Assembly (NCBI RefSeq): GCF_900115675.1
Contig: NZ_FOXI01000005.1
Coordinates: forward strand, 1 to 64,000
DNA from: Halolamina pelagica
GTDB lineage: Archaea; Halobacteriota; Halobacteria; Halobacteriales; Haloferacaceae
Length of the DNA stretch: 64,000 nucleotides
Direction: 5' to 3'
This document shows positions 8,045 through 16,143 of the stretch, piece after piece. Below the pieces are notes generated by a model. The model was not told the DNA's origin. It made no database searches and saw only the letters and a list, made by a program, of their open reading frames with translations. Numbering within the stretch: position 1 is the first letter of the stretch; every line of letters begins with the position of its first letter. Made by a program: the position numbers and the translations under genes.

Positions 8045-8908
8045 CTACCGGTGTGACGTGTCGGCCTGCGTCGCCAGCGCGTCGGGGGCTGCCCGGAGCA
8101 ACGTCCGGAGGTGGTCGGCGTCGTCGAGGGTGCGGAACTCGGTCGTCGGGATCCGCTCGCTGAACCGTCGTGCGCTCGCGATCGGGACGTTGGCGTCGTC
8201 CTCACCGTGCCAGAAGCGGACCGTGGCGTCGATGTCGCCGACTTCGACGTTCCACGCGGCTGCCGTGGTCCGGAACTCGGTGACGGCACCGGAGCGGGAG
8301 TCGGTGAACGCTTCGCGGAAATCCGCTTTCACGACCCGCTGTGCGTTCGTCGGGATCGACTCGGGGTCCTCGGTGTACTGTGCGAGCACGAACGACGGGT
8401 CGAGTCGCCCGGCGAGCCACGCCTGGCCGCGGAACAGGCCCCCGAGCAGCGTCGGCGTCGTCGTCGCCAGCCACGAGAGCACGCGCTGTGGCGTCGGTGT
8501 CCCCTCCCGAGCGCTCGGGGGCGTGACGCCGGCGAGTACGTCGACGGATTCGACACGGTCCGGACTGCCTGCCGCGAGGGCCAGTGCGTGGGCGCCGCCG
8601 CCGGAGAACCCGAGGACGCCGGCCGACTCGACGCCGGCGTGGTCCAGGACCGCCGTGAGGTACGCGTCGGCATCGTCGATCGACCGATCCGGCCACGGCT
8701 CCGAGCGCCCGTAGCCCGGCCGGTCGGGGGCGACGAGACGGACGCCCAGTTCGCGAACGTCGCTGTGGAACAGCCCACCGAGGCGACGCGACCCGGGCGT
8801 CCCGTGGAGGAACAGGACGGGAACGCCGTCGGGATCGCCGTACTCCGCGTAGGCGAGCTGTCGGTCGTCGACTGTGCTGATCGTCGTGGTGTGGGTGGGT
8901 GCTGTCAC
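8045..8908 (-). CDS. Alpha/beta hydrolase
   Basis: A 287-residue alpha/beta hydrolase. The oxyanion-hole segment is FLHGTPGSRRLGG (about residues 33-45), followed by APDRPGYGRSE. The nucleophile elbow is GFSGGGAHAL (Ser near residue 101), the likely catalytic Asp is in HGEDDANVP and the His in DDADHLRTLL. The HGTPGSR start is typical of a subgroup of small soluble esterases/hydrolases with unknown substrates. Start is GTG at 8908. A second, less similar hydrolase of this superfamily is at 21129-21896. Confidence 0.85.
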   Translation of the reverse strand: MTAPTHTTTISTVDDRQLAYAEYGDPDGVPVLFLHGTPGSRRLGGLFHSDVRELGVRLVAPDRPGYGRSEPWPDRSIDDADAYLTAVLDHAGVESAGVLGFSGGGAHALALAAGSPDRVESVDVLAGVTPPSAREGTPTPQRVLSWLATTTPTLLGGLFRGQAWLAGRLDPSFVLAQYTEDPESIPTNAQRVVKADFREAFTDSRSGAVTEFRTTAAAWNVEVGDIDATVRFWHGEDDANVPIASARRFSERIPTTEFRTLDDADHLRTLLRAAPDALATQADTSHR

Positions 8909-8953
8909 GGTTTGGTGGGGAGAGGGGAATCGTCGGTGCTGCGACGTGCTCGG

Positions 8954-9583
8954 TCACGCCGAACGCGCCGCGGCGGGGTCGATCCTGCCACGGCCGCCGG
9001 CGCGAACCGACTCGCCGAACGGGCCGGGTTCGGACGCCTGCACCGTGAACGAGCAGTGGAGTTGTTCAGGGGCGGTCTCGACCGGTTCGAACACGAGGGG
9101 GAACCTGATCGTGCCGCCGCCGTCGATCTCGGGGAGCTCGATCACGAGTTCTCGCCGGCCGCCACGCCGGTCGTACCGGGCTCTGAGTTCGGGCCGCGTC
9201 GGTGGCCGGACCCACATCCGGTACTGGTGGGTGGCGTCGTAGTCGCTCGGCGGTCCGAGCCGGAAGCGCGCCCAGTCGGCCTCGTACTCGGTGTACTGCT
9301 CGCTCGCGGCGATGCCGCCGACGGTCGTGTTCAACCCGAACCGCAGCGCCCGCTCCGACGACCGTTCGCGCTCGAACGTCACCGAGGCGTAACCGATCCC
9401 CTCGCTGTCTCCGTCGACAACCGCGGCGGGGTACTCCCAGTGGAGTTCACTCCGGCCGCCGGTCTCGGTGGCGTCGACGTCTCGCGGGGACGTTCCAGGG
9501 ACCTGACCGGCACAGCCGGCGACGCCTGCCGCGCCGGCGACGCCGAGGCTCGCGAGCAGGCGTCTGCGTGTCGTGGAGGGCAT
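8954..9583 (-). CDS. Tat-exported lipoprotein, unknown function
   Basis: A 209-residue precursor. The N-terminus MPSTTRRRLLASLGVAGAAGVAGCAG combines a twin-arginine signal with a lipobox Cys near residue 24, the usual arrangement for haloarchaeal surface lipoproteins that cross the membrane folded. I use the ATG at 9583 because the signal begins there; 13 extra residues in frame upstream do not fit. The mature part is beta-rich (for example HWEYPAAVVDGDSEGIGYASVTF, RMWVRPPTRPELRARYDRRGG) with no motif I recognise. It would depend on the Tat translocase whose TatC genes lie at 35.5-39.7 kb. Confidence 0.8.
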   Translation of the reverse strand: MPSTTRRRLLASLGVAGAAGVAGCAGQVPGTSPRDVDATETGGRSELHWEYPAAVVDGDSEGIGYASVTFERERSSERALRFGLNTTVGGIAASEQYTEYEADWARFRLGPPSDYDATHQYRMWVRPPTRPELRARYDRRGGRRELVIELPEIDGGGTIRFPLVFEPVETAPEQLHCSFTVQASEPGPFGESVRAGGRGRIDPAAARSA

Positions 9584-9668
9584 CGTCAGTTCACGTTCGA
9601 CCGCCGACAGAAAAACCCACACGAAGTTCGACGGTCGTCGTCGCTTCGTTCCTCGTTCGCAGCAAAAA

Positions 9669-9772
9669 TGCCGCCTCCCCGATTTGAACCTCCGGAAGAC
9701 TTCGCTCCGCTCGTCTTCCGTGCCCCCGCTCGCTCCGCTCGCGGGGAGGGGGACAGCTCGATCTTCAGTCGA
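9669..9772 (-). pseudogene. Broken second copy of the tRNA-Phe 3' half, split by a hairpin insert
   Basis: Two blocks identical to the neighbouring tRNA-Phe gene are present: 9669-9689 (acceptor and T arm from the 3' end) and 9748-9772 (T-stem through the anticodon region). In the intact gene these blocks are contiguous; here 58 bases (9690-9747) separate them. The insert holds two hairpins: arms GGAAGAC/GTCTTCC at 9694-9719, and CCCCGC/GCGGGG at about 9724-9746, both with loops containing TCGCTCCGCTC. The 5' half of the tRNA is missing, so no functional tRNA can be made. Duplicated tRNA 3' ends are a usual trace of integration of mobile elements, but the internal insert is not explained by that. 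Confidence 0.8.
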
Positions 9773-9804
9773 ACCTCACCAATGCAACCCGCGTCGAAAA
9801 GGTA

Positions 9805-9878
9805 TGCCGCCTCCCCGATTTGAACGGGGGACAGCTCGATCTTCAGTCGAGTGCTCTCCCAATCTGAGCTAAGGCGGC
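9805..9878 (-). tRNA. tRNA-Phe (GAA anticodon)
   Basis: A 74-base tRNA on the minus strand. The acceptor stem GCCGCCT pairs with AGGCGGC, the D arm reads GCTCAGATTGGGAGAGC, the anticodon stem CTCGA/TCGAG encloses the loop CTGAAGA (anticodon GAA, Phe), and the T arm is CCCCG-TTCAAAT-CGGGG. The discriminator base is A; CCA is not encoded. No intron is present. A broken copy of its 3' half lies 33 bases away at 9669-9772. Confidence 0.97.
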
Positions 9879-9938
9879 GCAGTCGGAACGAAGCCCGATT
9901 GGGCATTAAGGATTTCGAAAACCCCGAGCCGGCGACGA

Positions 9939-10487
9939 TCAGCTCACGTTCCGCCTGTCCTTGAACACGTACGTTCCCCCGTCGGTCCGAACGTACGTCT
10001 TGACCAGGATCTCGCCGTCGTTCTGCTGGACCTTGTACGCCTGGCTGTAGCTGAGCTCGACGCGCTTGGTGTCGGTGAAGGACTCGCCGGCCGAGAGCGT
10101 CCCGACGTCGGAGGTCCCCTCCCAGATCAGGTCGCCGCCGGTGTAGATCTCCGAGCGTACCTCGACGCCGGTGGCGGCGGTGTCCTGCTGGTTGACGATC
10201 GTGGCGTTCACGTCGCGGCACGTCTGGCCGCACTCGGTGATGCTCTCGATGACGAAGGAAAAGGGCGGCTGGGACTCGGTGGCCGTCGACGTGCTCCCGT
10301 CGCCGTCCTCGCCGCCGCTCCCCCCGGAGTCGGTCGACTCGACGACGACGGTGTCCTCGTAGGGCGTCGACGTGTCCGCGCTCCCGCCGCCGGGGGCCGG
10401 CCCGAACCCGGTAATGAGCGCGCCGGCGACCCCTGCCAGTGCGACCACGACGACGAGCACCGCGATCACGACGTGACTTCGCTCCAT
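9939..10487 (-). CDS. Membrane-anchored extracellular protein with a CARDB-like domain
   Basis: A 182-residue protein beginning MERSHVVIAVLVVVVALAGVAGAL, a single N-terminal membrane segment that probably anchors the rest outside the cell. A low-complexity Gly/Ser/Asp/Thr linker (about residues 35-75) leads to a beta-sandwich-like domain: SFVIESITECGQTCRDVNATIVNQQDTAATGVEVRSEIYTGG, then GTLSAGESFTDTKRVELS. Alternating strands with short loops resemble CARDB/NEW3-type domains. Two Cys in ECGQTC may form a disulfide. I start at the ATG at 10487 because the upstream in-frame stretch is proline-rich, unlike a protein N-terminus, and covers the intergenic promoter. Confidence 0.75.
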   Translation of the reverse strand: MERSHVVIAVLVVVVALAGVAGALITGFGPAPGGGSADTSTPYEDTVVVESTDSGGSGGEDGDGSTSTATESQPPFSFVIESITECGQTCRDVNATIVNQQDTAATGVEVRSEIYTGGDLIWEGTSDVGTLSAGESFTDTKRVELSYSQAYKVQQNDGEILVKTYVRTDGGTYVFKDRRNVS

Positions 10488-10637
10488 GGTCTCGTCCGAC
10501 GGGACTCCCTCACCACCAAAAGGTCTGTTGGGCGGTTCCGTCGGGGATCCGACGTGTTTGGCGGCATCGGCGGCCGAACTCGGTGAGCTGGCTCCGTGGA
10601 ATCCTCGCTGCCGCTCGTCGTTGGGAGGAACCGGAAG

Positions 10638-10711
10638 TGGGCTCGGGCGGATTTGAACCACCGGCCTTCTCCATGTAAAGGAGACGTCATAGCCAACTAG
10701 ACCACGAGCCC
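10638..10711 (-). tRNA. tRNA-Val (TAC anticodon)
   Basis: A 74-base tRNA on the minus strand: acceptor GGGCTCG pairs with CGAGCCC, the D arm region contains GTCTAGTTGGCTATGAC, the anticodon stem TCTCC/GGAGA holds the loop TTTACAT (anticodon TAC, Val), and the T arm is GGTGG-TTCAAAT-CCGCC. Discriminator A, no encoded CCA, no intron. Confidence 0.96.
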
Positions 10712-10795
10712 GTGCCTCGAACTCCCGCCGCCGCGCGAATAACGATTACGCTCTCCGTCGCAACGCTTAGCACCCCGTAACGCCACCTTCGAGGC

Positions 10796-11281
10796 GTGCG
10801 AAACCGCGCCTGGCTCGCGCTCCTGCTCGCGCTCGTCGCCGTCGCCGGCGGGGCGGTCCTCCTCTTCGGGGACGCCGCCGAACGGACGACCGTCACGTTC
10901 GTCGACGGCGAGAACGGCACCGAACTCGCGACCGTCGAGGTGAACGTCTCCGACAGCTACGACGAGCGCTACACCGGGCTGAGCGACCACGAGTCGCTCG
11001 GCGCGGACGAGGGGATGCTGTTCGTCCACCCCCGCGAGGCGACCCACGGCTACGTGATGCGGGACATGGCGTTCCCCATCGACATGGTGTTCGTCGCCGA
11101 GAACGGCACCGTCACCACCATCCACCACGCCGAACTCCCGCCCGAGGGCGAGGACAGCCCCACCTACGAGGGGTACGGGAAGTACGTCGTCGAGCTCCCC
11201 TACGAGTACACCACCGAACACGGGATCGAGGTGGGTGACCGCGTCGAGATCCCCGAGGAACACCGAAAGACCGAGGTTTGA
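10796..11281 (+). CDS. DUF192-family exported or membrane-anchored protein
   Basis: A 161-residue protein starting from GTG, with an N-terminal hydrophobic segment (WLALLLALVAVAGGAVLLF) and then a DUF192 domain: ERYTGLSDHESLGADEGMLFVHP, YVMRDMAFPIDMVFVAENGTV and YVVELPYEYTTEHGIEVGDRV. The M-x-F-P-I-D-M-V-F motif is the family hallmark. DUF192 proteins are small, usually exported beta-barrel-like domains with no settled function. The next gene starts 18 bases downstream and is likely in the same operon. Confidence 0.88.
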   Translation: MRNRAWLALLLALVAVAGGAVLLFGDAAERTTVTFVDGENGTELATVEVNVSDSYDERYTGLSDHESLGADEGMLFVHPREATHGYVMRDMAFPIDMVFVAENGTVTTIHHAELPPEGEDSPTYEGYGKYVVELPYEYTTEHGIEVGDRVEIPEEHRKTEV

Positions 11282-11299
11282 CCGCCCCGACCTGGACCT

Positions 11300-11572
11300 G
11301 TGACCGACGACGCCGTCGACGCCCTGGCCGAGCGCGAGGGCTGGACCGCCGAGGAGTTCGCCGCCCGCGTCCACTACCGCGGCGACGGCGACCGTTACAG
11401 TATCGAGTACTACGCGCCCAGCGACTGCGTGCTCTACTGGAAAGTCAAAGGCGACGGCGAGACCGCCGTTCCGGTCGGCCGCGACACCGTCCCCGACCCA
11501 CTGCGTGCGCGGATCCGTGAGGATCTCGCCGCTGCCGGCGTCGATCCCGACGTCGAAGGCCGGCCGTTGTGA
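11300..11572 (+). CDS. Conserved haloarchaeal protein of unknown function
   Basis: A 90-residue soluble, acidic protein beginning at GTG (VTDDAVDALAEREGW). The N-terminal helical part (LAEREGWTAEEFAARVHYRG) is followed by short strands YSIEYYAPSDCVLYWKVKGDG and a C-terminal helix LRARIREDLAAAGVDPD. No recognised domain. It lies 18 bases after the DUF192 gene on the same strand, so the pair is probably co-transcribed. Confidence 0.65.
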   Translation: MTDDAVDALAEREGWTAEEFAARVHYRGDGDRYSIEYYAPSDCVLYWKVKGDGETAVPVGRDTVPDPLRARIREDLAAAGVDPDVEGRPL

Positions 11573-11720
11573 GTAACGAACACGCCCCACACTACCGGTA
11601 GTTACTTTCTTCCCGAGTCCGCTCACCCGATACCGGAGAATTCGGCCGGCTTACCCCGGCGACAGCATGTTTCGATTCGTAAAGGTTTTTGAACGCACCT
11701 CACGTCGCAACTCGTAAGAA

Positions 11721-13649
11721 ATGTCACACCCCGCTGACGAGGACGACCCCTTCGAGGACATCCGGGAGAAGACGGACAACCCGATGCGCCGCCTGTTCGA
11801 GGAGTACGGGTGGCCCAACGCCCGCTACTTCGGCATCGGCTTCTCCGGGAGCGTCGCCGCCCGAGTGCTCGACCTGCTTCCGCCGCTCCTGCTGGGGATC
11901 GCCATCGACGCGATCTTCGGCCCCGAACAGTTCGACCTGCCGCTGGTCCCACAGCGCTTCATCCCCACCGAGACGATGCCCCAGTTCTGGTTCGCCATCA
12001 CACTGCTGGGCGTCTCCTTCTTCGGTGGGTCGGCGTTCCACTGGGTACGGAACTATGGATGGAACTCCTTCGCCCAGACCATCCAACACAGCGTCCGTAC
12101 GGACACGTACGACAAGATGCAGCGGCTGAACATGGACTTCTTCGCCGAGAAGCAGACCGGCGAGATGATGTCCATCCTCTCGAACGACGTGAACCGCCTC
12201 GAACGGTTCCTCAACGAGGGGATGAACTCGCTGTTCCGGCTCTCGGTGATGGTGCTGGGCATCGCGAGCATCATGATCTGGCTGAACCCCCGGCTCGCGC
12301 TGGTGGCGCTGCTGCCAGTGCCCATCATCGCCGCCATCACGTGGAAGTTCATCGACATCATCCAGCCGAAATACGCCACCGTGCGGAAGACGGTCGGCCA
12401 CCTCAACAGTCGACTGGAGAACAACCTCGGCGGCATCAAGGTCATCAAGACGTTCAACACGGAGAGCTTCGAGTCCGAACGCGTCGACGACGTCTCGATG
12501 GACTACTACGACGCCAACTGGGACGCCATCGAGACGCGGATCCTCTTTTTCCCCGCCCTGCGAGTCATCGCGGGCATCGGCTTCATCATCACGTTCACCG
12601 TCGGCGGTCTCTGGGTGCTCGGCGAGGCGCCGGTGTGGATCACCGGCGGGCAGGGCACCCTCCGTCCGGGTGTGTTCACGACGTTCATCCTCTACACCCA
12701 GCGGTTCATCTGGCCGATGGCGCAGTTCGGCTCGATCATCAACATGTACCAGCGGGCCCGCGCGTCCAGCGCTCGCCTGTTCGGGCTGATGGACACGCCC
12801 TCCCGGATCGTCGAGGACCCCGACGCGCAGGCGCTCGAGGTCACCGACGGCCACGTCGAGTACGACGACGTCTCCTTCGGCTACGACGAGGAGACCATCG
12901 TCGACGACATCAACTTCGAGGTCGAGGGCGGCAACACCCTCGCGCTCGTCGGCCCGACCGGGGCCGGCAAGTCGACGGTGCTGAAACTCCTACTCCGCAT
13001 GTACGACGTGGACGAGGGGTCGATCGAGATCGACGGGCAGGACATCCGCGACGTCACCATCCCCTCGCTGCGGAAGAAACTCGGCTACGTCTCCCAGGAC
13101 ACGTTCATGTTCTACGGGACGGTGTCGGACAACATCGAGTACGGCACCTTCGGCGCCGACCACGAGCAGGTCGTCGAGGCCGCGAAAGCCGCCGAGGCCC
13201 ACGAGTTCATCATGAACCTCCCCGAGGGCTACGAGACCGAGATCGGCGAGCGCGGGGTCAAGCTCTCGGGCGGCCAGCGCCAGCGCCTCTCCATCGCCCG
13301 CGCGATCCTGAAGGATCCGGAGATCCTGATCCTCGACGAGGCGACCTCCGACGTGGACACCGAGACGGAGATGCTGATCCAGCGCTCCATCGACAAGCTG
13401 ACCGAGGACCGAACCACCTTCGCCATCGCCCACCGCCTCTCGACGATCAAGGACGCCGACCAGATCCTCGTGCTCGAGGACGGCCAGATCGCCGAGCGCG
13501 GCACCCACGAAGAACTGATCGAGAACGACGGGCTCTACGCCCACCTCTGGGGTGTGCAGGCCGGCGAGATCGACGAACTCCCCGAGGAGTTCATCCAGCG
13601 CGCCCAGCAGCGCCACGCGCAGGCCGACGTGGACGTCGACGACGACTAG
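11721..13649 (+). CDS. ABC exporter, fused membrane and ATPase domains
   Basis: A 642-residue half-transporter. Residues about 40-330 form the six-span membrane domain, with RTDTYDKMQRLNMDFFAEKQTGEMMSILSNDVNRLERF, the coupling region typical of lipid/drug exporters. Residues about 375-615 are the ATPase: Walker A GPTGAGKST near 411, signature LSGGQRQRLS near 515, Walker B ILILDEATSD near 535 and H-loop AHRLST near 570. It should work as a homodimer, exporting lipids or hydrophobic compounds; the substrate is unknown. The tail is acidic. An AT-rich stretch (AAAGGTTTTTGAA) at about 11680-11693 lies in the expected promoter region. Confidence 0.93.
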   Translation: MSHPADEDDPFEDIREKTDNPMRRLFEEYGWPNARYFGIGFSGSVAARVLDLLPPLLLGIAIDAIFGPEQFDLPLVPQRFIPTETMPQFWFAITLLGVSFFGGSAFHWVRNYGWNSFAQTIQHSVRTDTYDKMQRLNMDFFAEKQTGEMMSILSNDVNRLERFLNEGMNSLFRLSVMVLGIASIMIWLNPRLALVALLPVPIIAAITWKFIDIIQPKYATVRKTVGHLNSRLENNLGGIKVIKTFNTESFESERVDDVSMDYYDANWDAIETRILFFPALRVIAGIGFIITFTVGGLWVLGEAPVWITGGQGTLRPGVFTTFILYTQRFIWPMAQFGSIINMYQRARASSARLFGLMDTPSRIVEDPDAQALEVTDGHVEYDDVSFGYDEETIVDDINFEVEGGNTLALVGPTGAGKSTVLKLLLRMYDVDEGSIEIDGQDIRDVTIPSLRKKLGYVSQDTFMFYGTVSDNIEYGTFGADHEQVVEAAKAAEAHEFIMNLPEGYETEIGERGVKLSGGQRQRLSIARAILKDPEILILDEATSDVDTETEMLIQRSIDKLTEDRTTFAIAHRLSTIKDADQILVLEDGQIAERGTHEELIENDGLYAHLWGVQAGEIDELPEEFIQRAQQRHAQADVDVDDD

Positions 13650-13703
13650 CGCAGGAGAGCAGTTCGCGGCAGTCCCGCAGTTCTTTCCCCGTTCCGAGGT
13701 TGC

Positions 13704-14570
13704 TCAGTCGGCCAGATAGTCGCCGACGAACAGATCCACGCGCTCGCGAGTCTCCTCCGGAATCGCCTCCGTCGGCGTGTTGATCGTCCCCTCCAGCGAA
13801 CTGTGGCAGCTACACTCGTGGTCCTCGGGGAACGTCCGGATCGCCTCCTCGATCGCGGCCTTGATCGCGTCCTCGTTGGCGCTGGCGTTCTCCAGTACCT
13901 CCTGCAGCGTCACCTCGTGATCCTCCTTCCACACGTCGTAGTCGGTGACGCCGGCCAGCGTCGCGTAGCACATCTCGGCCTCACGCGCCAACTTCGCTTC
14001 GGGGATCGCCGTCATACCGACCACGTCCCAGCCCTGCTCGCGGTAGAACTCCGACTCGGCCTTCGTGGAGTACTGTGGCCCCTCGATGCAGACGTAGGTA
14101 CCGCCCTCCTCGACGCCGGCGTCGGTCTCGACGCTCTCGGCGGCGTCGCCCAGGTGCTCGACCATCTCCGGGCAGTACGGCTGGGCGAACGGCTGGTGGA
14201 CGACGATCCCGTCGCCGAAGAACGAGAGGTCGCGGTGCTTGGTGCGGTCGTAGATCTGGTCCGGCACCACGAGCGTCCGCGGCGGCAGGTCCTCGCGCAG
14301 GCTGCCGACCGCGTTGGTCGCGAGCACGTGGTCGACGCCGACCTGCTTCAGCGCGTAGATGTTCGCGCGGTAGGGGAGGTTCGTCGGCGAGTGCTGGTGG
14401 TCCGGCCCGTGTCGCGGGAGGAACGCGACCTCGCGTTCGGTCTCGCCGAACTCGCCGATCGTGACCGGCGACGACGGCTCGCCGTAGGGGGTCTGGACGG
14501 TCACTTCGCGCGTGTTCGACAGCGGGAGCGCCTCGTAGATACCCGATCCGCCGATGAAGCCGATGGTCAT
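13704..14570 (-). CDS. mtnP: S-methyl-5'-thioadenosine phosphorylase family enzyme
   Basis: A 288-residue purine-nucleoside-phosphorylase-type enzyme. It begins MTIGFIGGSGIYEALPL with the phosphate loop GGSG, followed by FLPRHGPDHQHSPTNLPYRANIYAL, ATNAVGSL, VCIEGPQYSTKAESEFYR and VGMTAIPEAKLAREAEMCYA, all family signatures. It cleaves 5'-methylthioadenosine with phosphate to adenine and methylthioribose-1-phosphate, salvaging the by-product of polyamine and SAM metabolism. Substrate choice between MTA and other 6-aminopurine nucleosides is set by a few residues I cannot judge here. ATG at 14570 is chosen over the GTG two codons upstream because it lies 27 bases from a TATA box. Confidence 0.9.
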   Translation of the reverse strand: MTIGFIGGSGIYEALPLSNTREVTVQTPYGEPSSPVTIGEFGETEREVAFLPRHGPDHQHSPTNLPYRANIYALKQVGVDHVLATNAVGSLREDLPPRTLVVPDQIYDRTKHRDLSFFGDGIVVHQPFAQPYCPEMVEHLGDAAESVETDAGVEEGGTYVCIEGPQYSTKAESEFYREQGWDVVGMTAIPEAKLAREAEMCYATLAGVTDYDVWKEDHEVTLQEVLENASANEDAIKAAIEEAIRTFPEDHECSCHSSLEGTINTPTEAIPEETRERVDLFVGDYLAD

Positions 14571-14592
14571 ACGCACACGTTGGGTAGCCCGC

Positions 14593-14601
14593 GGAATAAA
14601 C
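14593..14601 (-). promoter_or_regulatory. TATA box for mtnP
   Basis: On the minus strand the sequence TTTATTCC is centred about 27 bases before the mtnP ATG at 14570. That spacing is the archaeal TATA-to-start distance of a leaderless transcript. Confidence 0.55.
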
Positions 14602-14703
14602 GGCGGCGGTTCGCTTGCGGTGCCGACCGCGAGCGAGGTGGCCAGTGCACCGTGCTACCGCCTGTTGCTCGTCTTCAAGACCCCCGACGACCTCCGGTAC
14701 GTA

Positions 14704-16143
14704 ATGACCGCCACCCACGCCGAACGCGCCTCGCTCACCCGGGGCCCCCTGCTGCGCCCGCTCGTCCGGCTGGCGTGGCCGCTGGTGGCGATCCAGCTCC
14801 TCCAGGTCGCCTACAACCTCGTCGACACCGTCTGGCTGGGCCGGCTCTCGGCCGACGCCGTCGGCGCGCTCAGCCTCGCCTTCCCGCTCGTCTTCCTCGT
14901 CATCGCTGTCGGCGGCGGGTTCACGGCCGCGGGCGCGATCCTCATCGCCCAGCACACCGGCGCGGGCGGCGAGCGCGGGGCCGGCCGGATCGCGGGCCAG
15001 ACGCTCGGTTTCGTCAGTCTCGTCGCCGTCGCCGTCGGGGCGTTCGGCTTCCTCGTGACCGGACCGATGCTCGCCCTGCTGCCGGCCGACGCCGCGACCG
15101 CCGAGCGCGTCGTCCCGCTGGCGGCGGAGTACATGCGGGTGTTCTTCCTCGGCGCCCCGGCGCTGTTCGGCTTCTTCGTGTTCACGGCGCTGATGCGCGG
15201 CGTCGGCGACACCCGGACGCCGCTGGCCGTGATGGTGCTCTCCGTGGTCGTCAACGTCGCGCTCGACCCGTTCCTGATCTTCGGCTGGGGCCCCTTCCCG
15301 GCGTGGGGCGTGCAGGGTGCGGCCGTCGCCACGGTCACCGCCCGCGGAGTCGCCACGCTCGCCGGGTTGTACGTCCTGTTCGGCACCGAACTCGGTCCGA
15401 CGATCGAGCCTCGCGACCTGATCCCCAAGCCCGGGCCGGTCCGGGAGATCGTCGAGTTGGGGGTGCCCACCGCGCTGGAGCAGTCCGGTACCGCGCTGGC
15501 GATGGTCGTCGCCACCGCGATGGTCGCGACGTTTCCGCCTGCCGTCGTCGCCGCCTACGGGCTGGGCAACCGCCTGCTCTCGCTGGTGACCCTGCCCGCG
15601 ATGGGGCTCTCGCAGGCGCTGGACACCGCCGTCGGACAGAACCTCGGTGCCAACGAACCCGAGCGGGCGACCCGGGCGGTCAAACTCGGACTCGGGCTCG
15701 TCGTCAGCGTGCTCGCCGTGGTCGCCGTCGTCGTCGCGACGGTGCCCGAGCCCATCGTCTCGGTGTTCCTCCCCGGTCGGAGCGAGGCGGCCGTCGCCAC
15801 GATCGGGCACGCGTCGACGTACCTCCGGATCGCGAGCGTCGCGTTCGTGTTCTTCGGCGCGTTCCAGGTGGCGATGGGGACGTTCCGCGGCGCGGGCAAC
15901 ACCACCACGGCGCTGGCGCTCTCGCTGGTGGCGCTGTGGGTGGTCCGCCTGCCGGCGACGTATCTACTCGCCTTCCCGCTTGGCTGGGGGCCGACTGGCG
16001 TCTGGACCGCAGTCGCGCTGGGCGACATCGTCGGCGCACTCGCGGCGCTCGCCTGGCTCTCCCGCGGGACGTGGAAGCGTGCAGTCATCGAACCCGAGCC
16101 GCCGGAGACGACGACCAGCGACGTGGTGCCGAGTCACGACTGA
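14704..16143 (+). CDS. MATE-family multidrug/cation efflux transporter
   Basis: A 479-residue, 12-span protein. The first span region LAWPLVAIQLLQVAYNLVDTVWLGRLSADAVGALSLAFPL is the MATE signature, repeated in the second half as ELGVPTALEQSGTALAMVVATAMVATFPPAVVAAYGLGNRLLSLVTLPAMGLSQALDTAVGQNLGAN. MATE proteins export drugs or metabolites in exchange for Na+ or H+. The ATG at 14704 is used since the upstream in-frame part crosses the divergent promoter region of mtnP. The 3' end overlaps the convergent MFS gene by ten bases. Confidence 0.93.
   Translation: MTATHAERASLTRGPLLRPLVRLAWPLVAIQLLQVAYNLVDTVWLGRLSADAVGALSLAFPLVFLVIAVGGGFTAAGAILIAQHTGAGGERGAGRIAGQTLGFVSLVAVAVGAFGFLVTGPMLALLPADAATAERVVPLAAEYMRVFFLGAPALFGFFVFTALMRGVGDTRTPLAVMVLSVVVNVALDPFLIFGWGPFPAWGVQGAAVATVTARGVATLAGLYVLFGTELGPTIEPRDLIPKPGPVREIVELGVPTALEQSGTALAMVVATAMVATFPPAVVAAYGLGNRLLSLVTLPAMGLSQALDTAVGQNLGANEPERATRAVKLGLGLVVSVLAVVAVVVATVPEPIVSVFLPGRSEAAVATIGHASTYLRIASVAFVFFGAFQVAMGTFRGAGNTTTALALSLVALWVVRLPATYLLAFPLGWGPTGVWTAVALGDIVGALAALAWLSRGTWKRAVIEPEPPETTTSDVVPSHD

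Noticed and set aside
8505-8522. CCCGAGCGCTCGGG palindrome in the hydrolase gene
   Set aside because: A 14-base GC-rich palindrome is likely by chance and it forms part of a conserved-looking coding stretch with normal codons.
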